This document shows positions 35,921-47,529 of a stretch of 64,000 nucleotides of DNA, piece by piece. The notes under the pieces are model-generated. The model ran no database searches, had not been told where the DNA came from, and was given only the letters and a program-made list of their open reading frames with translations. Within the stretch, counting starts at the first letter, position 1, and each line of letters opens with the position of its first letter. The translations under genes and the position numbers were made by a program. This DNA is from Trochalopteron elliotii (taxonomy: Eukaryota > Chordata > Aves > Passeriformes > Leiothrichidae), in assembly GCA_024734555.1 (NCBI GenBank), contig JANPWX010000543.1, positions 104,272 to 168,271 of the forward strand, in the 5' to 3' direction.

Positions 35921-35992
35921 CTGTGCAGGGCTAGGACTTGGACTTGATGGTCCTCGTGGGTTCCTTTTAACTCAAGATATTCTGTGAGATGA
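35921..35992 (+). mobile_element. CR1 tail fragment
   Basis: GGACTTGGACTTGATGGTCC and TTCTGTGAGATGA match the last ~70 bp of CR1. Confidence 0.65.
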
Positions 35993-36573
35993 CATTGTAT
36001 TAGCTATGAGTGCTCAATTTTACCTTTATCTGTAGCCAGCAGAAAAACCTTCCAAAACAGTGCTTCTGCTCTTTTTCTATGGCTCTGAAATATGCTTGAA
36101 AAAGAGTGGAAACTTCTGAATTAACTGGGAATGCTGGCCCTCAGGCAGTGTGCTCCTGGACATATCAAATTCAGTAATGTGTATTTAATAGTGTGTCATT
36201 AAGATGATGTTGAGTTGGTTTCACCCTCATAAATCACACATCTCACTGCATGACCCAACTGGATTGTTCCAATTTTGTTTCAATAATGTTTCATGGACTA
36301 GGCCACATTAACAGGCTAATTTTCATACACTTCATGCCTAGAAGTACAGCTTTGCCTGATATTTCTATGTCTCATCCAGCAGCTCCTGGATTCTTTTTGA
36401 GATGGCAAAAGTGAGGTAACTATAATCCATTGTCATCTGTGTTTTTGCTAACAACAAAAATCATCATGGATTTGCTGTCTATAGAGCACCTGACCATTCT
36501 TCCTGGACACAAAGATGCTGTAGAACTGTTCCACCTCAAGGATTTAGTCTAGGATGAAAAACTAACTTCAACA

Positions 36574-36711
36574 TGGGAAAATTCACTCTTAATATCCAAT
36601 CTAACCCTCCCTCTGTCAGTGTAAAGCCATTCCCCCTTGTCCTGTCACTCCAAGCCCTTGTCAATAGTCTCTTCATCTTTCCTGTGGGCTCCCTTCAGGT
36701 GCTGGAAGGCT
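36574..36711 (-). mobile_element. CR1 internal fragment lacking the 3' tail
   Basis: AATATCCAATCTAACCCTCC and CATTCCCCCTTGTCCTGTC are from the CR1 3' untranslated part, but the terminal ~170 bp are absent. This is unusual, because CR1 copies normally keep the 3' end. Confidence 0.75.
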
Positions 36712-38341
36712 GCAAGTTGTGTGGACGTTGAGGGCTGCAAAAATCAGTGGGAGAGAACCAGACATGGAATTTTGCAGGCACAGCCTCAAGCCACTGGTTT
36801 CCACACAATGACATGATAGCCAGTGAATGCAACAGTGCTCCAGGGTCCTGGAAAACTGGAGCTGACCCTCACTGTTTGGTCCAAGGCTCACACAGCCCCG
36901 TTTTTCACTCCCCCCCTTCCCCCAGAAACCAGGGTTTCCTGATGGCCTGAGCAACACTTTGCACAGTTTCTGCCCTTTGTTCCCTACAGGGACTGGTGTT
37001 AATCTGGTGGTTCTCACAGTCTCTGCCAGTGCCTGTCCTCTGCCTTAAGGATAAACTCGATGCACATTTCAAGAATTGCTCGTGCAGTACAAGTTATTCC
37101 AGCAGATTCTAACACAAGAGAGGAACCACTGAGAACAGTGGGAGGAGTTGCTTGGAGAAATTCCAGGACCAGAGCAGCAGACCCAGAATGGAGAAAGCTG
37201 CAGACAGCCCAGAGAGCAGAACCAGAGGCAATCTGTGTGTGGCAGCATCGTGCATCTCCACAGGAACCGTGTGGTGGGGTCAGTGAATGACATCTGGGAC
37301 ACTGCAGAGCAGGGCTTGGAAGCACAGGGTCTCTCTCCTCTGTGCTGGCTTTCCTTCACTGCCTCATCTCATCATCATGGCTACATCCACAACCTACCAG
37401 CAACATCTTGCCCCCCAAAACACCATTTTTACACCTGTTTCCACCAGCACTCCCCTGGATTTCAGCAAGACTGCTGAAAGGAGAGAGAAGACCACTGGAA
37501 ATTATTGTCCTTGGTGGTCTGGGGATGCAGCTTATCCTGTGTGTAAGCACAGCCAGCTTGTACTCACAGCAATCCACAGTTCCCTGGGGCTAAACGCCCT
37601 CTCAGTGCCTGCTGAGCTGGTGCTCACCTACAGCTCAGGATCAGATGGAGGTGTAGGGGTGGTGACACACACTTGGAGGTATTTCCAGTCACAAACATCC
37701 AAAAGAAAATTCACAGAGGAGCCCCCTGAAGCAGAGCAGTCACAGCAAATGCCACCTCCCTGCCATCATGGAGCATGTTCAAAGCATGGGGTTTTCCACA
37801 GGTCAGGGACACAGCAGCAAAAACAAGGCCAAGATAATCTGCTGGGTATTAGTGGAAGGATATGGTAATAAAAGGTCAGCTAGTTCAGGAGAAGCCCCTT
37901 TGATGTTTCAGATCTGCCTGACATCTGAGAAGTCTGCTGCCTTCCAGAGCTGGCAGCAGGAGCTACTGCTTTTCTCAGGCTCTTTTCTCCGTGCCTGTGG
38001 CAAGCAAAGCAAGGACATATTCAGGGCTGCCTGGCTTAGAAATGCTGTTTTTTGGAATGAGGGAACTCCAAGTCCTTACAGGATTAGTGCTAGGAAGATA
38101 TGTTTTCAACAGAAAAGGCCCAGAGTTCATTTCCATTCCTGTTCCCAAGTTGCCCAACCATTATATCCCCTTCCTTAGGTTTGGCCTAGGGCATCTGAGA
38201 ACATGGATTCAAAACAGGCTTCTACTGCCCTGCCTCCCTAAGTTCTTCTTCCACCACACAGCAACTACCACATCCCCATCCTTGCTAAGGGGGAGAAATG
38301 CCAGAGGGCTTTTGCTGGAGGCTGCATGTGGCATCAGACTG

Positions 38342-38588
38342 GAAGAGTGTAGGTTTAGGCAAGATAACAGGAAGAAATTCTTCCCTGTGAGGGTGGTGAG
38401 GCCCTGGCACAGGTTTCCCAGAGAAGCTGTGGCTGCCCCATCCCTGGAAATGTTCCAGGCCAGGCTGGATAGGGCTCTGAGCAACCTGGGATAGTGTAAG
38501 GTGTCCGTGCCCATGGCAGGGAATTGGCATGAGATGATCTTCAAGGTCCCTTCCAACCCAGGCCATTCTAGGATTCCATGATGATTCT
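38342..38588 (+). mobile_element. CR1 3'-end copy
   Basis: GGTGAGGCCCTGGCACAGG, GTGGCTGCCCCATCCCTGG and CCAACCCAGGCCATTCTAGG in order. Confidence 0.85.
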
Positions 38589-39284
38589 CTGCAGATCATA
38601 ACTGAGAAACAAAGAGTGCCAGCCAGCTGAGGAGCTGTGTCCTTCAGATGGGAGGTCAGGAGCAAAACCTTTCCCAGTCCTGCTTCTTGAACCTGCAGCA
38701 CAGCTTTACTGTTGCTAAGCAAGTCAAAACTCTAGCTTCAAGAAGTCAGGGCCACAGCTAAGCCAGCAGCCTGAAACCTGACCGGGATTTATTCTGTGAA
38801 CATGTTTTCCTATGCCCAGGGAATGACTGTGCCTGGATGTGGGGATGGCACAAGGAGCACAGATCTGATTGCACAGTTAATCCTTCATTACAAAGGTCCT
38901 TGCTTGCTTCTCAGCTGGTAGGAGGGAGGGAGGGAGACAGATGAAGCCCTGACATTTTGTCTGCACAGAACTAGAGAGACCTGGACTTCCCCAGAGAGGA
39001 AATGCTGCTGGATACTGCCAAAAAAGGGCTTTGCTGTGCTCAGGTTTCCCCGACTTACATCACTTTGGGGATACAGAGATGGAGCTGCTGCAGCAAAATG
39101 TCTCCTACCCACGGGACGTTTTCCTCATGGTTTCCAAGATCTTCTGTCTCCACAGAGAACAAAGGAACATTCCCACTGCCTTTGCCAGACAAATGCATCC
39201 TCACCCCAGCCAGCTGCATCAATCCCGAACCTTTTGTAAAGCAAATCCTTTTTGAGGAGCTCCACTTGGAGCTCCACTGCCTCG

Positions 39285-39530
39285 TTCCTGCAGGCTGAGC
39301 CCTCCAGGGCTGGGACTGCATCGTGGCTCGGCTCAGCTCGGGTCACTCCATGCGCAGCACCAGCATCTGCAAAGTCATCGAGACTTGGCTGCGGTGCTGA
39401 GCTGGAGGGAGCGCAGCTCCGCGGGCACTGCGCATTCCTGCCGGCAGGAACGGGCACCGGGACCTTACAAAGTCCGGCAGAGAGAGGGGGAGAGGAGCCC
39501 AGGATCTCCGGGAGTGGAGCACAACCTGTC
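39285..39530. promoter_or_regulatory. Small CpG-dense patch, possible alternative promoter or exon
   Basis: I count about 16 CpGs in ~245 bp, with GCGC, CCGCGG and CCGG elements, inside otherwise CpG-poor DNA. Open frames cross it on both strands (for example minus 39125-39532, 135 codons), but neither resembles a protein I know. It could be a promoter, a short GC-rich exon or an unmethylated regulatory element. Confidence 0.35.
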
Positions 39531-42500
39531 ATAGCATTCCTTTTAAAATCCCCACTTGCTCTGCCCCCTCTTCCTCCTCATCCCTGCCGGAGGACAGGAG
39601 AGGTTACTGGATCACCTGGTCACGTCCAGCTGTCCTCATGCCCCTGACGACTGAGGGTTAATTATGGGAAGTGGATTTGGCCCAGCTCCAGAAGCCAAGG
39701 ACTCAGGTCTGGTATCCAACCATTTCTATTACCCACAACTCAGGAGCACTAAGCCTCTGCAACTCCAAACAGCTCTGGGTTGCCCAGACTACTGGAGCAG
39801 TTCTTTAGAGATGACTGTTCTTGGTTTTTAAGATACAACGTCACCTTCTGGGATATTTCAGGTAGAAACTTCTGAGCAGAGCCACTCACTACAAAATAAT
39901 GAGCACACAATCCTGAAAAACAAGCTGCAGTGATGTTTTATACAACCAAAAAGGAAGGGAGGAAAAGAAGAAAACATTAATCAAACTGGATGCACCCACA
40001 GTGTCACTATTGCACCAATAATTACGTCAAGACTGTACATTTTTTAAAAAAGCAAAAAGGGGATAAGTTCTTTAATCCCACACCTCTTTCAATTCAAACC
40101 AGGCTGAAAGGGATGTCTGTGTAGCTGTGTGAAGCCATTTCACACACCTGTAACCCACACCTCGTGTCTGGGATGCTCACGTGTTTACATAAGAGAGAGG
40201 GATGAAAATCTCTGAAGTGACAGCTCCAAGAGAAGAGATTACTTTCCCCCCTTATTCCAACACAGAGGAATCTGTGCTGGAATCTGCTGAACTGGGGACA
40301 GCTTTCACCTGAGCAACGCTGCTCTTACAGGTGACAGTCAGGTCAGGGCTGATTCCTGGCTCTGAGGAGACAGAAGGCTCCACATCAATGAGCTGCACAC
40401 TCCCCACAGCTGGCAAAGGAGCTCAGGGGGTCCATGACAGCGTTTGACAAAAGGGCTGGAGAAAGCCCTCCCTGCTGTGAGCACAGACACCATTCCTGCT
40501 GCAGGAAGTGGAACACTAGGGCAGGCTTTCTAGGGACACAAGGATTAGCTGGGACAGATAAAAATGGCAGTAACAGAAGATGAAATACAAGGCATTCCTT
40601 GCAAATTTAATTCTCCTCTTAGTGATGCATGTCCTCTTCATTTGCCAGGCTGGTGCTGTCACCAAGGTCAATGCAAATGTGCTGTCAGCTGCAGGAAATT
40701 GGTGAGAAACTGAGCATTTCTGAACGTCCCCAGCGTTTCTGATGGCCTCTGCAAAATTGCACTGGGCTTCATCCTCTCGTCACAAGTCCCACTTGTGCAG
40801 TTAAATCAATTTTTTTCCATTTAGGGAAGAGAAGACTTCTCCATTAATCTGGTCTGTCTCAGCTCCCAGCCAACAGAAGTTCTCCCATACTGTGCTAAGA
40901 CAGAGGCTTTGCTGGAATTTTACAAGGGATAAGAACATCCCTTCACTGGTTTTCCTCTCCTAAAAGCACCTCAGCAGCCGAGGTTATTTCTTCCTTACAG
41001 TCCAACTCTCACCCTGAATGGCAGAGCTGGTCCAGCCAGAGCAGTACCCATTCTCCATCAGTGCTGTGCCAAAAGCTGTGCAGGCAGCTGTGGAACAAAA
41101 ATAAGGTTCCAGAAGAGAACACTGGTGAAATATCACTCCTGAGACCAGTCAGTTCTGTGAAATGTGAGAACATTGCTGTTGCCTCGTCTGCCAGCACCAC
41201 AGTGCTGCAGAAATCCTCCTCTCTGTGGAGAATGGGTGGGCTCCACCATCTGTCTCCCAAGCACTGCAGAGAGCACAACAACTCCCTCTGCACATGCTCT
41301 GGCACGCAGCAGCAGCCAGTGATGTCCCCAGCTCTGGGGGAGTGGGCAGATGCCAGCAAATAGGATTTATCAATTCATCACTGTGTTTGTTGCCTTTAGC
41401 TTTGCCTTGGTACAACTGCACTGAATTCCACCCAGCTAAGCTGGAGTAATACCTCAGGGAACCTGCTGCTCCTTCCCACACCCACACTCACACATGCCCC
41501 ACTCCCACCACAGCTTTCACCCCGTGGACTGGTGGGTTTGGGAAGCAAACTCTTTTAAGGATGAAACACTGGCAGAGCAGACAGCTTGAGGAAAAGTTTC
41601 TTTCTTAGTGAAGCCACCTCTGAAATGCACTGAGGAACCAGAGCATCAAAGACCAGTGATACCACTCTGATGCCAGTTTCAGGGCGACCCGAGGAACGAG
41701 GCTGATGCAGCAGGTCAAGGGAAAGCTTCTCTTTTTTTTTTTAATTATCTGACTCTATTAATTATATACATTTGCACAGAGGTCAAGGGATTGGCTACAC
41801 AAGTTGCCACCTCTTCAACCTGGATGGTGAACATCACCGTCCATCACATTTCTCCTCCCAGAGGAGAAAAATGTAAACAATCTACTTTGTTTATGGTACA
41901 TGCATGAGAAACTTCAGTTCAAGAATGTAAAGAATCAGAAGGCTTTTGAATCAGGGCGACAACACTCAACACCTAGAGAATGATTTTTATTCCCAGAACT
42001 CATTTCATCTTCTAGCAGAGGGCAGGAAGTGTCACTTGTAATTATTGAAGGGGGCAAGGATGGCAAACAGCAGGATCCATGTTCCCCATCTCCCAGACAG
42101 GCTGTTCCATTGCCTTATGGACACTGTAATTATTTGTGAAAAGCAGCATTCAGCCGGGTCAAAGGAGGTGAGAGTTGGACACCGGGTCATCTTCTCTCCA
42201 TCAAACCCATCCCAATGCAATGTGAGTGGAGGATGTCACAGATGTCACATCCACCAAAGCTGCTGACTTTTCTCTTAGCAACCCTGACAGTTGCCAGGGA
42301 ACGATGCCTTGCTGTTACTACGGTGACACAGGGGACCAAAGCCACATGCCACACGACACCCACCTGCCAGGGAAGGGGAGAAACGCTCACCCTGGCTCTC
42401 CCCATCACTTCACAGGGTGAGGAAAGCCTCCATTCAGGCCACAGAAATTTCAGCAGTGTAAATCAGGAGCAGAGTTCCTGCCACCTGTGGTCTAGGAATG

Positions 42501-42874
42501 CGTTTGGCCAACTGTCCAGGTCACCAAGAGGTTTGGTATTGCACTGCTTCCTGCCAGCACCCAGAGGGTGTGGCTGGGGAGTGACAGGAATCCTAAGGGA
42601 AGGCCTCAAAGGTGGCAGAGATGGGTCAAGTGATCCAGAAACAACATCACCAAAACCCACCAAACAGAAAAGGGAAGAAAAGCCCAATTCTTTTGTCTCA
42701 CTGGATGACACCACCACCTATTCTACAAGCAGCAAGAAACAGGGAAAGGACAGGGCTTTTTTTTCTTTTTTGCTGTTTACTTGGCACACTTCAGATCTCA
42801 AACAGTGCCACATAAAGCAGCAGGCCTGTGTAAGTACCTTTTGAGGGATCCAATCAGGCTATGGAAGATGGTGA

Positions 42875-43308
42875 GGGCTACAGTGAAGGGCCTGGAGGTG
42901 AAGACACAAGAGGAGTGGCTGATGTCACTTGGTTGTTTAGCTGGAGAAGGAGACTGAGACCAGAGCTCACAGCAGTTCTGCAGCTTCCTCATGAGGGGAG
43001 GAGGAGGGACAGGCCCTGGGCTTTTTTCTGTGTGACCAGGGACAGCACCCAGGGAACGGCTGGAGCTGTGTCAGGGGAGGGTTAGGGTGGATATCAGGAG
43101 AAGGTTCTTCCCCCAGAGGGTGTTGGGCACTGAACAGGCTCCCCAGGGAATGGTCACAGCCCCAAGGCTGCCAGAGCTCCAGGAGAGTTTGGACAACACT
43201 CCCAGGGATGCACATGGTGGGATTGTTGGGTGTCTGTGCAGAGCCAGGAGTTGGACTCAATGATCCTTGTGGGTGCCTTCCAGCCCAGTGGATTCTATGA
43301 TTCTATGG
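42875..43308 (+). mobile_element. CR1 copy
   Basis: From GAAGGGCCTGGAGGTG through GGTGGATATCAGGAGAAGG to the tail GGATTCTATGATTCTATGG. Same subfamily as the minus-strand copy at 25.6-25.95 kb. Confidence 0.83.
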
Positions 43309-46196
43309 CTGCAAGAACCAAGAGCCCACAGAAGCAGAGACAGACACACAGCCTGCAGCAGGATCACACAGGGGATTGTCTACCCAGCCCAGGAGCTGAA
43401 GTTTTCCACTGTGCCACCACCTCAGCACAGAAAACAAACAGCATGCCAGCCCCTTGGAAAGAATGGGAAAGAGGTTTCCTGTACCTCCCCCAGCTTGTTC
43501 CTGACCCCTGACACTGCAAACCTGTGGCCTTGTACAGAACAGGTACAGGATTTCAGCTCTGAATTTGCCAATGTGTTAACTCTGCCTTTTCCTGCCTCAG
43601 GAGACACCAAGTGTCAGCCCAGATGGAGCCTTTTGGAAGAACAAAACTACCTGTATCAGCTAAATGGGAGCCTTGACACCAACACAGATTTCTGTCCCCT
43701 CTTAATAGAAGCTGGGTTTCCTTTCATTGCTACAGAGGAAGAAAAAAGGTTTTAGATTTTTATCTCCTGGCCTAAAATTGGTTGAGCACTCCAAAGACAA
43801 AGTAGGTGGAATTGAGGATGGATGGGAAGACTGACGTATTCCCTCTCCCCCATCCATCCCCAGCCTGTGTGGAGGTAAGCCAAGAGGAGCAGGGTGTTCC
43901 AGCTGAAGGGGTGGTGCAAAGTCCTTCCCTCCTGCAGAGGGAACAGCAGGGAATATTCTGCTCTCACTGCATGCAAAACAGCACAGCTCCTCAGCACATC
44001 CCACCCAGTGGGTGAGGGCAGAAGATACCAAAGTCTTCCAGAGCTGCCACTTTGCCACACATCATAGCCAAGAGGATTAGCTCAGTAAGGGCAGATACTA
44101 AGCTCTGATCATCTTGTTCCAAGGGTACAGATTACTGCAATATGAGCCATGGGAAAAGGAAAAAAAAAAAAAAGACTTCAAAACCAGCTGATAACAAATC
44201 AAGCCAAAACATTTTTCTCAGAATGGGTAATGATAGAGAAAAAAAAAAAAGAAATTATCACTTTTTTTTGCCACCAGTTCAGAAGCTGATTAGAAATGTT
44301 TTGCTCCAAACTCTTAACAGAAAATACAGGCAAAAGATTTTCTGAAAGATGTAAACACAAAGAAGGCAATTGATCTCTTGGTGTCATCCCTTTTGTGTTC
44401 CCCAGTCTCCAATTTCATCCATTGGCTTCTTCATTACACACAATGAGTGATACTGAGCTAAAGCTTCTACTTTTTGAAAGCCATCCAGCTTTGAGAACAT
44501 CAAGAGGTGGTGATGCTTCCCTTGATCATGTCCTCCAGGGAATAACCACTGGATTCACAACAGGCCCTCATTTTCTGTTCTCTTACACAGCAGTGACAAA
44601 CTCCAGATCACCTGGAGGGCACAGACATGCACCCATGCCATCCAGCACATATTACCAAAATTATTAGCACATTTCAGAGACAACCATCACTGAGGCCATT
44701 TATTATTTATCCAGCTCTGGAAGGTTATCAGCTCCCAGCTGAGATCATCAGAGACATTCTTCCTCCATCCCATCTGACTGAAGAGCAATGGAAATCCTGC
44801 CTGGGCTTTCTGACTGCGGGAATGGTGCCAGTTTGACCTCCCTTGGTGCTTCCAACAACCCTGTTTATGTAACCACAGAGCCATCCCCTGCCCTGGGGCA
44901 GTTGGCCAGAAGGCTGATGGGTAGTCTGGACTTACAGTAAATTTAGATATGAGGTATGGCTTCTGTTAGGAACTGGGAGTGCCTTCTTACAGCTGACATA
45001 AGCAGGCTTGCATGTGAGGTTTACAAAGCACAACACTGCAGGTCATCAGGGAAATCAAAGGCTGGAACTTTCAGGAGAGACTAGGAACAAAAGCCCAGTT
45101 TAAAGTCAATGAGAAAGAATTTGCTGCTTCTCCTTGGTGGCTCCCAACCCAAAACAGAAAAACTAAACATTCAGCTGGAAGCTTCTAATTCCAGCTAGGG
45201 AGCAGGGGAACTGGCATTTAGAGGATGATTTGAGCTTGCTCTGATACTTAAGGCAGGCTCAGTAAGGAAAAAAACCTCTTGGTGAGAAAAATTCTTGAAC
45301 AGATTCCCCGTGATTCACTGTGTTCTTTGCTCCATCTGTTTTCCTTAATATCCAATGTTGCTGCACATTAACCTCACATTTTAAGAATGAATGATGAAGG
45401 CTGCAGCCAGCACTATAATCTGCAGTGAAAAGGCTCCATAAGGCTAAGCTAAAAGAAGTTAACACTTCTAAGTGGTGTCTTTCAGTGTAAACCTGTCAAA
45501 CCCTCCCAGCAGTACAACCCTGGAATACTAACCTGCTTTAATATGCAAGAAGCTGTGGCAACTGCTTCTGATAGGTTGGCATTTTTTTGGTTATTTTTTT
45601 CTTTATTTTCCCCAACCTTTATTTCCTGTTTTTGAGCTGAATCTCAAGCCGAAGTCTCTAAGCTTCTGGGAGGTTCTGTGAAAGCAGTGGTCATCTTTTT
45701 CTGGTTTGAGTTGGCCAGTGCAAGCCAGGTTTGACAACAAACTGTAGGGAAGGAGTTGCTGAGGTGCTTTTCAGCCCTCAGGAGAGGTTTCAGCAAGGGC
45801 AGAAACTTGCAGGAGGTGTTTTTAATGCCCCCCATCTGCTACATGAGAGGGAAATGCTCCCAGCACAGCCTGCCCACCCTGTCTCGTCCAGCCTCCTTCT
45901 TTACATCACACATGTCCAGAAACCCCCCTGAACTTCCAGCTAGGATGGGAGGTAATTCTGTGACATTCAGGAATTTTGGCAAAAAAAGCCCCCAGAAAAC
46001 CCCAAACCCCCACATTTTTTAGGTGGTTAAATCAAGAATAGGGCTCAGTCTTTAATTTTCACAGGAAGTATCTTGTCCACGATACTGTGTGTTTCTCACC
46101 AATCCAGGGCAAGGGAGCACCATGGAAAATCATACAGAGAAATAATCATATTGGGATCTTCATGGATTGGCAGTGAAAGGTAACAGATGGCCTACA

Positions 46197-46476
46197 GGAT
46201 GGAGAGGGACTTTTTACACGGTCCTGGAGTGACAAAACAAGAGGGAATGGCTTCCCACTGACATAGAGCAGGGTTAGATTGGATATTGGGAAGAAATTGT
46301 TCCCTGTGAGGGTGGGGAGGCCCTGGCACAGGTTTCCCAGAGCAGCTGTGGCTGCCCCATCCCTGGAAGTGTCCCAGGCCAGGCTGGATGGGGCTCTGAG
46401 CAACCTGGGCTAGTGGAAGGTGTCCCTGCCCATGGCAGGGAGTGGAATCAGATGATCTTAAATGTCCATTCTATGG
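46197..46476 (+). mobile_element. CR1 3'-end copy
   Basis: CCTGGAGTGACAAAACAAG, TTGGATATTGGGAAGAAATTG, GTGTCCCTGCCCATGGCAGG, ending CATTCTATGG. Confidence 0.85.
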
Positions 46477-47510
46477 CCAAACTGTGCTCTCCCTTTTCCA
46501 TTTCCAAGTTATATTTGGAATAAGCTGAATTTTACAAAGTTCCAGCTTTGTATTATTGAGCAAAACATCATCGTGCCATTGGATCTGCCACACAAACAGA
46601 CTCCCTCCAAGCAAGTTCTTATTCTCATGGATATCTGTGGTGCAGTTAATCCACAGTGAGGTTCATCTCTGAACTTCAGGCATTTAATGTGGCTGTCCTG
46701 GCTTCCAGAGGTAATGGAGAGAGCCAGAGACTTCTAGGATTCACCACACCTCCATCAGAATGTGGGCAGCTCCCTACACCAGACAACTCCTGCTCCTTGT
46801 TTCTGGGTTTCATTGAGAGAGTCATCTTGCTCAGAATTATGTCTAGGTCTTTGCTTTTGGTGTCTACACATAAATGAAGTAAATCCTGTTCCAGTTGCCT
46901 CTGAGATTGTAAAGGAGATGTCCAATCAGCTTTGCATCCAAAAAGTTATAATTAAATGGTTAATATAACATGGACTGATATCCCTGGCTGTTTGGAGATT
47001 TAGGAATTTAAGGTTCTACTCAGGGCATTCCATCTTCCCTGTCTAATGCTGATGTCAAGAAAAAAACTCAAATTGCCAGGATCAACCACTTCATAATGAT
47101 TTGTGTAGGAGAAAGGATTTCTACATATTCAGTTTAAATTAATGTCACTATTAGGCTGCTATTCCTTTATCCCAACTCTTGTCACACAATGCAATTATTA
47201 TTGTTTTGGCAGCATCTTCCCTGAAACTTGAACCAACAAAGTACCCAGAGCCTGGAGCAGGGCCTGATATCTGCCTGCCATCTCTTCACAGTTGCTGGAT
47301 ATTGATTATCAGGTAATTACCCAAATGACATCCTCCCAGTTTTATTATCTTTGTTAAGGAGTTTATCATAAGATCTGTCAGACAATCCAAAAAGACTTCA
47401 TTAGCACAGCACTGATAATTGAAGACTTGGGATGAGTAATAAAATACAAGACAAAAAATTTCTTATGACTCCTTCTTCCTACTTCCCTCCTGGCATGACA
47501 AAGCACAGTA

Positions 47511-47529
47511 GATGATGATGATGATGATG
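47511..47529. repeat. (GAT)6 microsatellite
   Basis: Six GAT triplets in non-coding DNA. Confidence 0.9.

Larger units (their letters stand above)
29306..39284. other. Gene-poor DNA between listed repeats
   Basis: The longest open frames (31054-31815 and 38285-38722) run over CR1. Frames at 37148-37868 lie in unique DNA but look like nothing I recognise. The rest is unique non-coding sequence. Confidence 0.5.

Noticed and set aside
42215..42844. 209-codon plus-strand frame
   Set aside because: No domain, skewed composition, and no matching splice signals that I could pair. I treat it as a chance frame.
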